A DNA stretch of 64,000 nt from Algirhabdus cladophorae. GTDB lineage: Bacteria; Pseudomonadota; Alphaproteobacteria; Rhodobacterales; Rhodobacteraceae. A program made the translations under genes and the position numbers. Shown here in pieces: positions 23,358 to 31,658 of this stretch; position 1 is the stretch's first letter; each line of letters begins with the position of its first letter. Under the pieces are notes generated by a model. It was not told where the DNA came from. It was given only the letters and a program-made list of their open reading frames with translations, and made no database searches. The DNA lies in assembly GCF_044772865.1 (NCBI RefSeq), contig NZ_CP173029.1:1922001-1986000 (forward strand). The letters are read 5' to 3'.

Positions 23358-23929
23358 GTCCGCCCCCAAACGGCAATCCCAGCTGCGGTCAAAAGCTGCG
23401 CGGTTTCCGTAACAGGCAGCCCCATGACAGCCGAGTAGGACCCTGAAATCCACGGAATAAACGCGCCGGCGGGGCCTTGAATGCCATAAGCGCCCGCTTT
23501 GCCTTGCCAATCGTTGGTATCCAAATAGGCCTCACGTTCGATCGTTGACAGACGTTTCATTTTGACGTCCGTGACCACATCGCGGACCCACAAACGATCT
23601 GCATTTTTGACGGCAATGGCGGTGATCACTTTGTGGCGGCGTCCTGACAGCAGATCAAGAAACGCCTCAGCCTCGGATCGATCTGCTGCTTTGCCCAAAA
23701 TGCGCCGCCCGACTGCCACAGTGGTGTCCGCGCATAAAATCACTTCGTCCGCGCCCACGTCCAGCGCTTGGGCTTTTTCGCGGGCCATGCGTATGCAATA
23801 GGGGCGCGGCAATTCCGCCTTGAGGGGATCCTCAAGGATATCAGGCGCACGTATGTCGCTAGGCTCAAGACCCAATTGCCCCAACAACTCGCGTCGTCGT
23901 GGCGATCCAGAGCCCAAGATAAGGCGCAT
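23354..23929 (-). CDS. maf: Maf-family nucleoside triphosphate pyrophosphatase
   Basis: 191 residues. The family signature LGSGSPRRRELL at the N-terminus binds the nucleotide phosphate, and further motifs EKAQAL, VILCADTTVAV (catalytic Asp) and GKAGAYGIQGPAGAFI follow in order. Maf enzymes hydrolyse modified or non-canonical NTPs, such as dTTP/UTP and methylated forms, to the monophosphate. It lies four bases after infA and overlaps the RNase G start by four bases, in the standard infA-maf-rng order. Confidence 0.93.
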   Translation of the reverse strand: MRLILGSGSPRRRELLGQLGLEPSDIRAPDILEDPLKAELPRPYCIRMAREKAQALDVGADEVILCADTTVAVGRRILGKAADRSEAEAFLDLLSGRRHKVITAIAVKNADRLWVRDVVTDVKMKRLSTIEREAYLDTNDWQGKAGAYGIQGPAGAFIPWISGSYSAVMGLPVTETAQLLTAAGIAVWGRT

Positions 23930-23933
23930 CGGT

Positions 23934-24152
23934 TTACTTAAAGCGGTAGTTGATCCGACCCTTGGTCAGATCATAGGGGGTCATTTCCACTTGGACTTTG
24001 TCGCCTGCCAGAACACGAATGCGATTTTTACGCATCTTTCCCGCCGTATGTGCGATGATTTCATGGCCGTTTTCCAGCTCGACCCGAAATGTCGCATTTG
24101 GCAAGAGTTCCTTCACGACGCCGGGAAATTCGAGCAGTTCTTCCTTAGCCAT
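23934..24152 (-). CDS. infA: translation initiation factor IF-1
   Basis: 72 residues, the usual length, from ATG 24152 (a longer frame adds 14 unlikely residues). The S1-type OB fold is complete: VVKELLPNATFRVELENGHE, then AHTAGKMRKNRIRVLAGDKV and YDLTKGRINYRFK. IF-1 binds the ribosomal A site during initiation. It is the first gene of the infA-maf-rng-yacG series. The 148 bases upstream to 24300 hold only its promoter region; no element was identified. Confidence 0.97.
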   Translation of the reverse strand: MAKEELLEFPGVVKELLPNATFRVELENGHEIIAHTAGKMRKNRIRVLAGDKVQVEMTPYDLTKGRINYRFK

Positions 24153-24300
24153 GGTCTCTCCAATGTTGACACCTGCATCAGCGCAGGCGTGCATTAGATG
24201 GGCCTTCCTCTGGAAATTATCAAGCGAAAAACTCAGCCAGTCCAGCGCAGACCCGGTTTCGTGTCGGTGTGGTGGCTAAAATTGGCCCAAAGGGTGCGCC

Positions 24301-25632
24301 CTAGCCTGTGTTTTGGTGGTCGGCGGCGGGGGCTCCTTCGGAATTGGGTCGCAAGAAAGACGACACGAGGCGGTCAAAATTCTCTACCCCTTGTAACATT
24401 GCTGCAGCATTTTGAGCGCCTTGTTTTGAGGCATGTTCAATTTGGGAAACGGTATGGTCTAAATCATCAACTGATTTTTCGACAGCTGCCAATTCCTGGG
24501 TCTGGGCCTGAGCCGCACGCGAAATGGTCGCGATTTCGTCAACGACCAGCGCCACGGCCCGAGAGATTTCGCGCAATGCGTCGGACGCCTGTTTGACATA
24601 CCTCAGTCCTGAGGCCACTTCGACTTCGCTTTTGCGGGTCAATTCGGCAATTTCCTTTGAGGCTTCACCGGATCGCATGGCCAAATTTTGCACCTCGGAG
24701 GCAACAACAGCAAATCCCTTGCCCGCGTCCCCTGCCCGCGCAGCTTCCACAGCGGCGTTCAGCGACAAAAGATTGGTCTGAAAGGCAAAGCTTTCGATCA
24801 CAGTTGTGGTTTTGGACACCCGGTTGGCCATATCCTCCAAACGATCAATAGCTTGGGCTGTACTGGTCACTATCGCCTCACCATCGCTGGATTTTCGTGC
24901 AGTGTTCTGAGCCTGCTGTTCCAATCGCCCCGCGGCCTGTTGGCTTTCGACAATTTCGCGACCAATGTCCGATAGGGCATGTTTGGACTTTTCTAAAATC
25001 GCAGCATTGTCTTTGGCATAAGTGGCCAGCGACGCAGAAGACGCCTGCACAGCGATACTGGTTTGTTTCAAAACTGCGGCTTCGTCCACGATTGCGTCGA
25101 CCATCATTTGCAGGCCACTGGCCATCTTATTGAACGTCTTGCGGACTTTTTCGAAATCCTCGGTTTGGGCTTTGGGGATCAGCACCGTCAAATCGCCTTT
25201 GGCCAGTGCATTTAAATGATCAATGAGAATGTCGTGTTCGACCTTTTTGACAGTGATGTCTGTGGCCAGCTTGATAACCCTTTCAACCTGTCCCGTCGCA
25301 TCAAAAACCGGTGCATACGCAGCCGTGATCCAGATCGTATCGCCTGACTTGGTTTGGCGTGCTACATCGCCCGCGGTCAGCTGCCCTTCAGCCAGTTGCG
25401 ACCAGAAGGTTTGGTAATCAGGATCAGCGCGTTGCGCCTGTGACAAAAAAATCTGGTGATGCTGCCCAACAATTTCATCCAGCGCATAGCCCATGGTGGT
25501 CAAAAAATTATCGTTCGCATCCAAGATATAGCCCGCAGGATCAAACGAAATCATTGCTTGTGAACGATTAACAGCCTGCATAACAGCTGCGTTATCAAGA
25601 TCCGATTTGTTGGCTTTTGAGCGACGAAACAT
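24301..25632 (-). CDS. soluble PAS-containing methyl-accepting chemotaxis protein
   Basis: 443 residues. Residues about 15-130 are a PAS domain (ISFDPAGYILDANDNFLTTM, RVIKLATDIT). A HAMP-like linker (LNALAKGDLTVLIP) follows, and residues about 190-420 form the long signalling coiled coil with the conserved hairpin tip around ESFAFQTNLLSLNAAVEAAR and GFAVVASEVQNLA, the CheA/CheW contact. No membrane span is present, so it is a cytoplasmic receptor, perhaps sensing redox state or a bound ligand. It sits between the low-molecular-weight phosphatase and infA, which are usually adjacent in relatives, so it is probably an insertion. Confidence 0.9.
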   Translation of the reverse strand: MFRRSKANKSDLDNAAVMQAVNRSQAMISFDPAGYILDANDNFLTTMGYALDEIVGQHHQIFLSQAQRADPDYQTFWSQLAEGQLTAGDVARQTKSGDTIWITAAYAPVFDATGQVERVIKLATDITVKKVEHDILIDHLNALAKGDLTVLIPKAQTEDFEKVRKTFNKMASGLQMMVDAIVDEAAVLKQTSIAVQASSASLATYAKDNAAILEKSKHALSDIGREIVESQQAAGRLEQQAQNTARKSSDGEAIVTSTAQAIDRLEDMANRVSKTTTVIESFAFQTNLLSLNAAVEAARAGDAGKGFAVVASEVQNLAMRSGEASKEIAELTRKSEVEVASGLRYVKQASDALREISRAVALVVDEIATISRAAQAQTQELAAVEKSVDDLDHTVSQIEHASKQGAQNAAAMLQGVENFDRLVSSFLRPNSEGAPAADHQNTG

Positions 25633-25719
25633 CTCAGCCCCTTTGTGGTCGGTTGCAGGGCCAAGCCCTAGCAGAGCACGTTCAACAAAGGATTAATTTG
25701 GTCAGTGAGTGAGGCTCGC

Positions 25720-26175
25720 CTAAGTCTGCCCCGCCCCCCAGCGATCCACGATACGCTCGCGGATCTGGTCGCGGGCCTGTCGATAGCTTACCAGCTTTGC
25801 TTCGCGATTATCACCAAGGCCCGTGGGATCAAGAATAGGCCAATATTCCACATCCAAGTGGAAAAAGCGTGTTAATTCCAGCGCTTTGCGCTGGCTGGCA
25901 GGCGAAAGTGCCACAATCAGATCAAAACTGGACAGGTCATCGCCCCATTCTTCCATCTCGTCAAAGCTGCGCGAGCGATGCCGTGCCAACTCGACATCCA
26001 GTTCCTGGCACACGGCAATGGAAAACCCGTCAATCTCGAGATCATTTTTGACCCCGGCCGATTGGATATAGCAGGCTTGGCCAAAAAATTGCTTCATCAT
26101 CCCTTCAGCCATAGGGGATCGAACTGCGTTGTGGTCGCAGCAAAACAGAATGGACTGAGGAAGTTCGGCCACCAT
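25720..26175 (-). CDS. low-molecular-weight phosphatase family protein
   Basis: 151 residues. The phosphate-binding loop CDHNAVRS (Cys-X5-Arg) near residue 13 and a C-terminal DPTGLG segment holding the acid Asp match the low-molecular-weight phosphotyrosine phosphatase / arsenate reductase fold. Substrate unknown; it could be a protein tyrosine phosphatase or an arsenate reductase-like enzyme. It starts three bases after the UPF0262 gene stop and is co-transcribed with it. Confidence 0.85.
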   Translation of the reverse strand: MVAELPQSILFCCDHNAVRSPMAEGMMKQFFGQACYIQSAGVKNDLEIDGFSIAVCQELDVELARHRSRSFDEMEEWGDDLSSFDLIVALSPASQRKALELTRFFHLDVEYWPILDPTGLGDNREAKLVSYRQARDQIRERIVDRWGAGQT

Positions 26176-26178
26176 AGA

Positions 26179-26658
26179 TCAACCCCCGAAATGCAGCACG
26201 CAAATCAGGGTAAAAAGGCGACGGGCCGTATCAATGTCGACATCCGCTTTGCCATCAAGACGCTCTTGCAGCACCCGCGCCCCTTCGTTGTGGATGCCAC
26301 GACGGGCCATATCAATCGTTTCAATCTGGCTGGGCGGCAGGGTTTTGACCGCTTCAAAATAGCTTTCACAGATCTGGAAATAGTCTTTGACCACTTGCTT
26401 GAAGGGCCCCAAAGACAAGTAAAACAGCCCCGCTGGTACATCATTTTCATTAGCAATATCAAAGACCAGACGCCGGTCCTTTATCGCCAATTCCAACTTA
26501 TAGGGTCCTTCAACGGCGACGCGATCCTCGCGCTGCGGCAGAACAAATGAATTGTCCTCAAGCAAATCGAAAATGGCCACTTTCCGTTCCTGATCGATCT
26601 CAGGGGTGGGCGGCGCGAGATTGCTGTCGTCGAGTTCGATATGGGCGATACGGGTCAT
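26179..26658 (-). CDS. UPF0262 family protein
   Basis: 159 residues matching the alphaproteobacterial UPF0262 family: MTRIAHIELDD start, QERKVAIFDLLEDNSF, the YKLELAIKDRRLVFDI core, YFQICESYFEAVKTL and the ending RRLFTLICVLH. Function unknown. In related genomes it follows hisD directly and precedes the phosphatase; here about 5 kb of other genes separates it from hisD. Confidence 0.9.
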   Translation of the reverse strand: MTRIAHIELDDSNLAPPTPEIDQERKVAIFDLLEDNSFVLPQREDRVAVEGPYKLELAIKDRRLVFDIANENDVPAGLFYLSLGPFKQVVKDYFQICESYFEAVKTLPPSQIETIDMARRGIHNEGARVLQERLDGKADVDIDTARRLFTLICVLHFGG

Positions 26659-26756
26659 GAAAAGGCTCTGCCAGAGAAAGGTTCAGGCCAGATTAATCAG
26701 GGAACGGCAGGATTCGCAATTCAGCACGACATGCAACGCTGGAGCATCCCCGATGT

Positions 26757-27767
26757 TCAGCCAATTTTGCGGCGCAACAGCCAGATAAAGAATATCCCGC
26801 CAACAAGGCCTGTCACGATGCCAATGGGCATATCCTCTGGTGCCATGATTTTGCGCGCAACCACATCGGCCCAGACCAAAAAGACAGACCCCATCAAGGC
26901 CGAGGCTGGCAACACACGCCGGTAGTCGCCGCCAACCATCAGTCGTACGATATGGGGCACCATCAGGCCCACAAATCCAATGATGCCGGAAAAGGCCACC
27001 ATGACCCCAGTGATCAAGGCCCCGATCACGAACACCAGCAGGCGAAAGCGCGCCACAGGAATGCCCAGCGTGGTGGCGGTTTCATCGCCGATGGTCATCG
27101 CATTCAAGTTGCCCGCGTTTGCAACCAAATACAGGCCGCACAGAACCAGAATGATCAGCGGATAGACCAGCTGGCCCCATTGCGCGAGGCCCAGCCCGCC
27201 CAGCATCCAAAACACCACTGTGTGCGTGGCACGTGGATCCCCCAGAAAGATCAACACATTGGCCATGGACATTACAATAAAAGACACCGCAACGCCTGCT
27301 AGGATCAACCGATCCGCACTGGTGGCTGCGGCAAAGTGCGAAACCGCCAACACCAGCAGCGTGGCCCCCAAAGCCCCGAGAAACGCGAAAAGCGGCACAG
27401 TCAGCAGGCCCAAAAACAACCCAGTGTGCAGCAAGGCGAGGATCGCACCAAAGGCCCCTCCCGCCGAGATCCCCAACAGATGCGGATCCGCCAAGGGGTT
27501 GCGCGTCACAGCCTGAAGGCTGGCCCCGACAATGGCCAGCCCTGCCCCGACCAAACAGGCCAGCAGCGCACGCGGAAAACGGATGTCCCACACAATCGCT
27601 TCGCGGCCCGCGGACCAATCGACGGGGATGGTCTGCGGTACCACCTTATTGATCAGAATGCCCCACACCGTAGGCAGCGGGATAGATACGGCCCCAACAC
27701 TCACAGCAATCGAAATTGACAGAGCCAGAACCGCAAACCCCAGCCCCATCGCAACTCTAAAGGCCAT
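26757..27767 (-). CDS. FecCD/BtuC-family ABC transporter permease
   Basis: 336 residues with about ten membrane spans and the family's GIIGFVGLMVPHIVRLMVG coupling helix near residue 265 and GDYRRVLPASALMG after it. FecCD permeases form homodimers that import cobalamin, iron-siderophore or haem with a periplasmic binding protein. The gene is last in the riboswitch-controlled operon (51 bases after the binding-protein gene), so vitamin B12 or a corrinoid precursor is the likely substrate. Confidence 0.88.
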   Translation of the reverse strand: MAFRVAMGLGFAVLALSISIAVSVGAVSIPLPTVWGILINKVVPQTIPVDWSAGREAIVWDIRFPRALLACLVGAGLAIVGASLQAVTRNPLADPHLLGISAGGAFGAILALLHTGLFLGLLTVPLFAFLGALGATLLVLAVSHFAAATSADRLILAGVAVSFIVMSMANVLIFLGDPRATHTVVFWMLGGLGLAQWGQLVYPLIILVLCGLYLVANAGNLNAMTIGDETATTLGIPVARFRLLVFVIGALITGVMVAFSGIIGFVGLMVPHIVRLMVGGDYRRVLPASALMGSVFLVWADVVARKIMAPEDMPIGIVTGLVGGIFFIWLLRRKIG

Positions 27768-27818
27768 ATCTAAGCCGCCTTACTTGCGTGTTTTGATGCT
27801 GGGGTTTGCGCATTGTCA

Positions 27819-28754
27819 TTATTCGCCGCGAAACGCTGCGGCGAGGGTTTTGACGGCTTTTATATTGCGCGGGCCCGGCGTTGCCTCGACATATTCCAGC
27901 GTCACAAAGCGATCGTTTTTCACCGCATCAATGTCCGCAAATGCGGGGTTCGACGTCATGAATTCACGTTTTTGCGCCGCTGTCACATCGCCGTAGTTAA
28001 CGATCACGATGACCTCAGGGTTGCGGTCAACTATGGCTTCCCAGCCCACAGTGGCCCAGCTTTTCTCGAAATCATTCATGATGTTGGTGCCACCAGCCGC
28101 CTCGATCAGGGCATTGGGCATCGCATAACGGCCCGCCGTAAACGGCGCGTCATCGCCACTGTCGTAGACAAACACCCGTGGGGCTGCCTCTAGGGGTGCC
28201 AACGTGGCAGTAAAGCTTTCAAGATCCGCTTTGTAGCCAGCAACAAGTTCTGCCGCTTTGTCGCCAACATCAAAGATCGCGCCAAGGTTCAACAAATCCG
28301 CATACATATCGTCCATGCTGGCGGCGGATTTCTCGCCGATGTGGATGCAGCTTTCGGTCAGCTCATAGACCTTGATGCCAAAAGGATCCAAGGTTTCTGG
28401 CGTGACTTCACCACCAACCTTCATCCCGTAGTTCCATCCGGCAAAATAGAAGTCCGCATCTGCCCCGATAAGCACCTCTTTGGTCGGATATTTCGCCGAC
28501 AATTCCGGCAGCTGTGCCACCCCTTCGCGCATTTCAACGTCCAGCGTTTTCCAGCCGGAAATGCCAGTGTAGCCGACCATATGGTCTGCCAGTCCAAGGA
28601 CCAGCATCATCTCGGTCAGGTTCACATCGTTGGAAATAGCGGCCTTTGGCGGTGCGTCAAAGGTCACCTGACGATCACAGCTTTGCACAGTGGTTTGCGC
28701 CGGGGCAGTCGTCGCCATCATGGCGGCTGTCAAGGCTGTAAGAGTAAATTTCAT
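27819..28754 (-). CDS. periplasmic corrinoid-type ABC binding protein
   Basis: 311 residues. A Sec signal peptide (KFTLTALTAAMMATTAPA) precedes a two-lobed BtuF/FepB-type fold: VTFDAPPKAAISNDVNLTEM, ISGWKTLDVEM, the long interdomain helix (AAELVAGYKADLESF) and VGWEAIVDRNPEVIVIVNYG. In this family the ligand lies between the lobes. Being in an operon behind a cobalamin riboswitch supports cobalamin or cobinamide uptake; siderophore binding cannot be excluded from sequence. Confidence 0.87.
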   Translation of the reverse strand: MKFTLTALTAAMMATTAPAQTTVQSCDRQVTFDAPPKAAISNDVNLTEMMLVLGLADHMVGYTGISGWKTLDVEMREGVAQLPELSAKYPTKEVLIGADADFYFAGWNYGMKVGGEVTPETLDPFGIKVYELTESCIHIGEKSAASMDDMYADLLNLGAIFDVGDKAAELVAGYKADLESFTATLAPLEAAPRVFVYDSGDDAPFTAGRYAMPNALIEAAGGTNIMNDFEKSWATVGWEAIVDRNPEVIVIVNYGDVTAAQKREFMTSNPAFADIDAVKNDRFVTLEYVEATPGPRNIKAVKTLAAAFRGE

Positions 28755-28772
28755 GTCTTGGGTCTTTCAGTA

Positions 28773-29549
28773 TTAGAGGTGGTAGGAAAAATGTTTGGCG
28801 TTGCTGGGCGACAGGGTCTCGTGACGGGCCTGAACCCCAAAGGCATGGGACACCCGTGCCTCGGTCAGAACTTCGTGAGGCGGTCCAAAGGCAAGTGTAT
28901 GTCCCTGCTCCAACAACAAAATGCTGTCACAGAGGCTGGCTGCGATATTGAGATCATGCAGCGAAACGATGATCGTCAAATCCAGATCCTTTATCAGCCT
29001 CAGGATCTCAAGTTGATGGCGGATATCCAGATGATTTGTCGGCTCGTCCAGCACCAAAACCTGCGGTTCTTGGACCAAAGCGCGCGCCACCATTACCCGC
29101 TGGCGTTCGCCGCCCGACAAGGACACCATATCGCGTCCTGCAAGATGCAGCAGATCTAACTGGCTCAGGGCCGCATCGACGATGTGGGCGTCTTTGGCAC
29201 CGCCGCGAGAATAGCCCGATCCATGGGGCGTGCGCCCAAGGGCTACCACTTCGACCACACTCAGCCCAAAGGAGGATGGCTGTTCTTGCAACACCGCCGC
29301 CACTTTCCGGGCGGCGGCGCGCGGCGGCATGGCCCAGACATCCTGACCATCGATCAAAATCTGGCCCGTCACTGGCGCCTGAAATCGATAAAGCATCCTC
29401 AGCAGCGTCGATTTGCCAGCCCCGTTTGGCCCAACAACCCCAAGGATCTGGCCTGTCTCCACAGCAAAACTGGTTGGATGCAACAAGGGTGCAGCGCTTC
29501 TGCGTGGGGTCCAACTGATGGCATCTGCCACAAGACGAGCCGCCCTCAT
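28773..29549 (-). CDS. ABC transporter ATPase of the corrinoid uptake system
   Basis: 258 residues from ATG 29549, which overlaps the stop of the DUF1636 gene (ATGA). Motifs in order: Walker A GPNGAGKST, Q-loop VLQEQPSSFG, signature LSGGERQRV, Walker B VLVLDEPTNHLD and the switch His in IIVSLHDLN. This is the FecE/BtuD type. It energises import through the FecCD permease encoded two genes downstream. Confidence 0.92.
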   Translation of the reverse strand: MRAARLVADAISWTPRRSAAPLLHPTSFAVETGQILGVVGPNGAGKSTLLRMLYRFQAPVTGQILIDGQDVWAMPPRAAARKVAAVLQEQPSSFGLSVVEVVALGRTPHGSGYSRGGAKDAHIVDAALSQLDLLHLAGRDMVSLSGGERQRVMVARALVQEPQVLVLDEPTNHLDIRHQLEILRLIKDLDLTIIVSLHDLNIAASLCDSILLLEQGHTLAFGPPHEVLTEARVSHAFGVQARHETLSPSNAKHFSYHL

Positions 29550-29950
29550 GAGGCACGCTGATCGCTGTCTTCCAGTGCGATGATTGCGGCCGGAACACGG
29601 GCCAAGGTTGATCTGCGCAATGTGCCAGGTCGATCCACCGAAGAACACCACCCATCGCCCAAAACGCCATAAAGCCGCGCAAAAGCCACAAGGTCGTCGA
29701 TGTCAGTCGCTGCGTCGATATCGCCAAACAGGTAAGTTGCCTTGCGTGTGCCGTGATAGGCCATAGTGCACGGACGGTCACAGCCCGCCATGCAGGCCAC
29801 GCCCGAGATTTCAAACTCCTCAGAAAGGCTGTCGCCCGCCGCCGCAATCGCGGCGCGCAGCTTGGCGATCAGCTCATAACCCGGGCGGCAGTCGGTGCCC
29901 TTGTGCCTGCACGATGTGCAAACCGTAATCTTGTGTGAAGTGTGTCCCAT
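29546..29950 (-). CDS. DUF1636 metal-binding-type protein
   Basis: 134 residues. Cys pairs in VCTSCRHKG near the N-terminus and ACMAGCDRPC in the middle suggest binding of an iron-sulphur cluster or metal ion; the rest resembles thioredoxin-like ferredoxins. DUF1636 genes in alphaproteobacteria are often found in cobalamin-regulated operons, as here: this is the first gene after the riboswitch. It may handle cobalt or corrinoid, but no function is proven. Its stop overlaps the next start. Confidence 0.85.
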   Translation of the reverse strand: MGHTSHKITVCTSCRHKGTDCRPGYELIAKLRAAIAAAGDSLSEEFEISGVACMAGCDRPCTMAYHGTRKATYLFGDIDAATDIDDLVAFARLYGVLGDGWCSSVDRPGTLRRSTLARVPAAIIALEDSDQRAS

Positions 29951-30079
29951 GTCGCCCTCCGCGAGATCGCGGGGCGCAGCACAGACATGTCATTTCCGAC
30001 GGGATAACCCGTAAAACCATCATGGCCTCCTGTCCGGACACCCCGTCCGGGTTGAAGTTGCACGCGACGCAAAACTGCG

Positions 30080-30275
30080 CCTTTGATGGCAGGTCTCCTG
30101 ACTTGCGGGTCTGGGCTTGCCCGATCCTTCCCGAACGCGATGTACGTTCAGTGGTGATCATCGGGGTCACTCGCCGCTTACAGTTGCGGGGGCAGTCACG
30201 GATTTGGCGCCAATTGGCTCCTCCTCACCGTATTCCCTTTTCATTCCGGGGTTCGCCTGTGGCATCCGGAAACCA
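30080..30275 (-). promoter_or_regulatory. cobalamin riboswitch
   Basis: On the minus strand the conserved parts appear in order: GAATGAAAAGGGAA with CGGTG just after it, the central GCCCCCGCAACTGTAAGCGG, and the B12 box GTCAGGAGACCTGCC at 30088-30102. It stands about 130 bases upstream of the DUF1636 start and should shut down the uptake operon when adenosylcobalamin is plentiful. Edges are approximate. The remaining sequence to 30524 is the divergent promoter region; nothing else was recognised in it. Confidence 0.93.
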
Positions 30276-30524
30276 TCACTCGACTTGTCGACCAGAAAAA
30301 CAGATGCGTCAAGCGATCTCACCAACCAACCGCTTACAGTTCCCTAACTTCCGTCAGGTTTTGCGAAAACAGCATGGTCGAATTGGGTGCAAACCCCCGG
30401 CTGAAAGAGGCGTTAAAACAAATACGGGGAAAAACCTACGTACAATCCCTTTGTTTCAAAGGATTGAAATGAGCCACACTAGTGGCCTTGAGGGTTATCA
30501 GCGATTCGGGTTCAGGAGGCTTTT

Positions 30525-31652
30525 ATGCCGTTTACAGATGTCATCGATAACTATTCCAATGGTGCATCTGGCACCATCACGGACGTAAACGGCGATCAAG
30601 TCGGGTACACAGTATCCGGTACCTCGCCCACCACCGATTGGAATGGATTGGACGGCGGCGCGCGGGTTAATGCCGACGGCAGCCAAGCCTTTACCGTGAC
30701 CTTTGATCAACCGGTGATTGGGGCCGCAATCCAAATGTCGGGCAGCGATGCGAATGAAATTTACTACATCGAAATCGATGGCGTCACAGTGAACCTACAA
30801 AGCCTGATCGACAATGGCGAGGCAACTTTCACCCAGTCTGGCGCAGCAACCCATGAAATCGGCGCGGATGGTAGTATAAATGGGGGGCATTATTCCGATG
30901 GCAGTATCGCCGAACTGGTGTTCAATATCCCCGTCAACAGCCTTGGCGTTTACGGGACAAACGGCAATTCTGGCAACTGGGACTATTTCGAAGTGGGCAT
31001 TGATGCCACGGCCTTCGATATCGTTTGTTTTTCCCACGGCACGATGCTGTCGACCCCATCGGGTCCGCGCCGGATCCAAGACCTGACTGCGGGCGATTTG
31101 GTTTTAACAGCGCGAAACGGCGCACAGCCCATCGCCTGGATCGGTGCCTCAACGTTTACCGCAGCCCAACACGCGGCCTGCTGCCACTTGCGTCCCGTTG
31201 TCATCAGCGCAGGGGCCCTGGGCCAAGGCCTGCCACAGCGCGACTTGCGGATCTCGCGGCAGCACCGCATGGTGATTTCGTCGAAAATTGCGGCTCGGAT
31301 GTTTGGCACAACAGATGTGATGGTGCCTGCGATCAAACTCACTCAATTGCCGGGCATCTATTTGGACGACACCTGCGATGGGGTCACATATTTTCACATA
31401 CTCTTGGAAAACCACGACGTCATTTTCGCCGAAGGCGCCCCAACCGAAAGTCTGTTTTTGGGCGAACAGGCCCTGCGAACCCTATCGCCACGCAACCGGG
31501 CTGAAATTCAGCAAGCATTGACGGCGCTTGGACATCACGAAAGTCATTCCCAGCCTTGCCTCAGCATCTTGCCCGGCAAACGGCAAAAGCGTTTGATCGA
31601 ACGGCACCACAAAAACCGCCAACCACTCTTGGTGTCCAGTAGCCTGACCTAA
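30525..31652 (+). CDS. Hint-domain (Hedgehog/intein-like) protein
   Basis: 375 residues; AGGAGG upstream of ATG 30525. Residues 1-165 are a beta-rich Gly/Asp-rich domain without signal peptide. Residues about 170-330 are a Hint_2 domain, starting with the nucleophile-like Cys in VCFSHGTMLSTPSGPRRIQD and LTAGDLVLTARNG, and containing RISRQHRMVI and YFHILLENHDVIFAEG. Such proteins are abundant in Rhodobacterales and may be exported by type I secretion and self-cleave. The C-terminal tail is basic. The substrate or role is unknown. It stands between the riboswitch operon and hisD and ends six bases from the convergent hisD stop. Confidence 0.85.
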   Translation: MPFTDVIDNYSNGASGTITDVNGDQVGYTVSGTSPTTDWNGLDGGARVNADGSQAFTVTFDQPVIGAAIQMSGSDANEIYYIEIDGVTVNLQSLIDNGEATFTQSGAATHEIGADGSINGGHYSDGSIAELVFNIPVNSLGVYGTNGNSGNWDYFEVGIDATAFDIVCFSHGTMLSTPSGPRRIQDLTAGDLVLTARNGAQPIAWIGASTFTAAQHAACCHLRPVVISAGALGQGLPQRDLRISRQHRMVISSKIAARMFGTTDVMVPAIKLTQLPGIYLDDTCDGVTYFHILLENHDVIFAEGAPTESLFLGEQALRTLSPRNRAEIQQALTALGHHESHSQPCLSILPGKRQKRLIERHHKNRQPLLVSSSLT

Positions 31653-31658
31653 GCAGGC

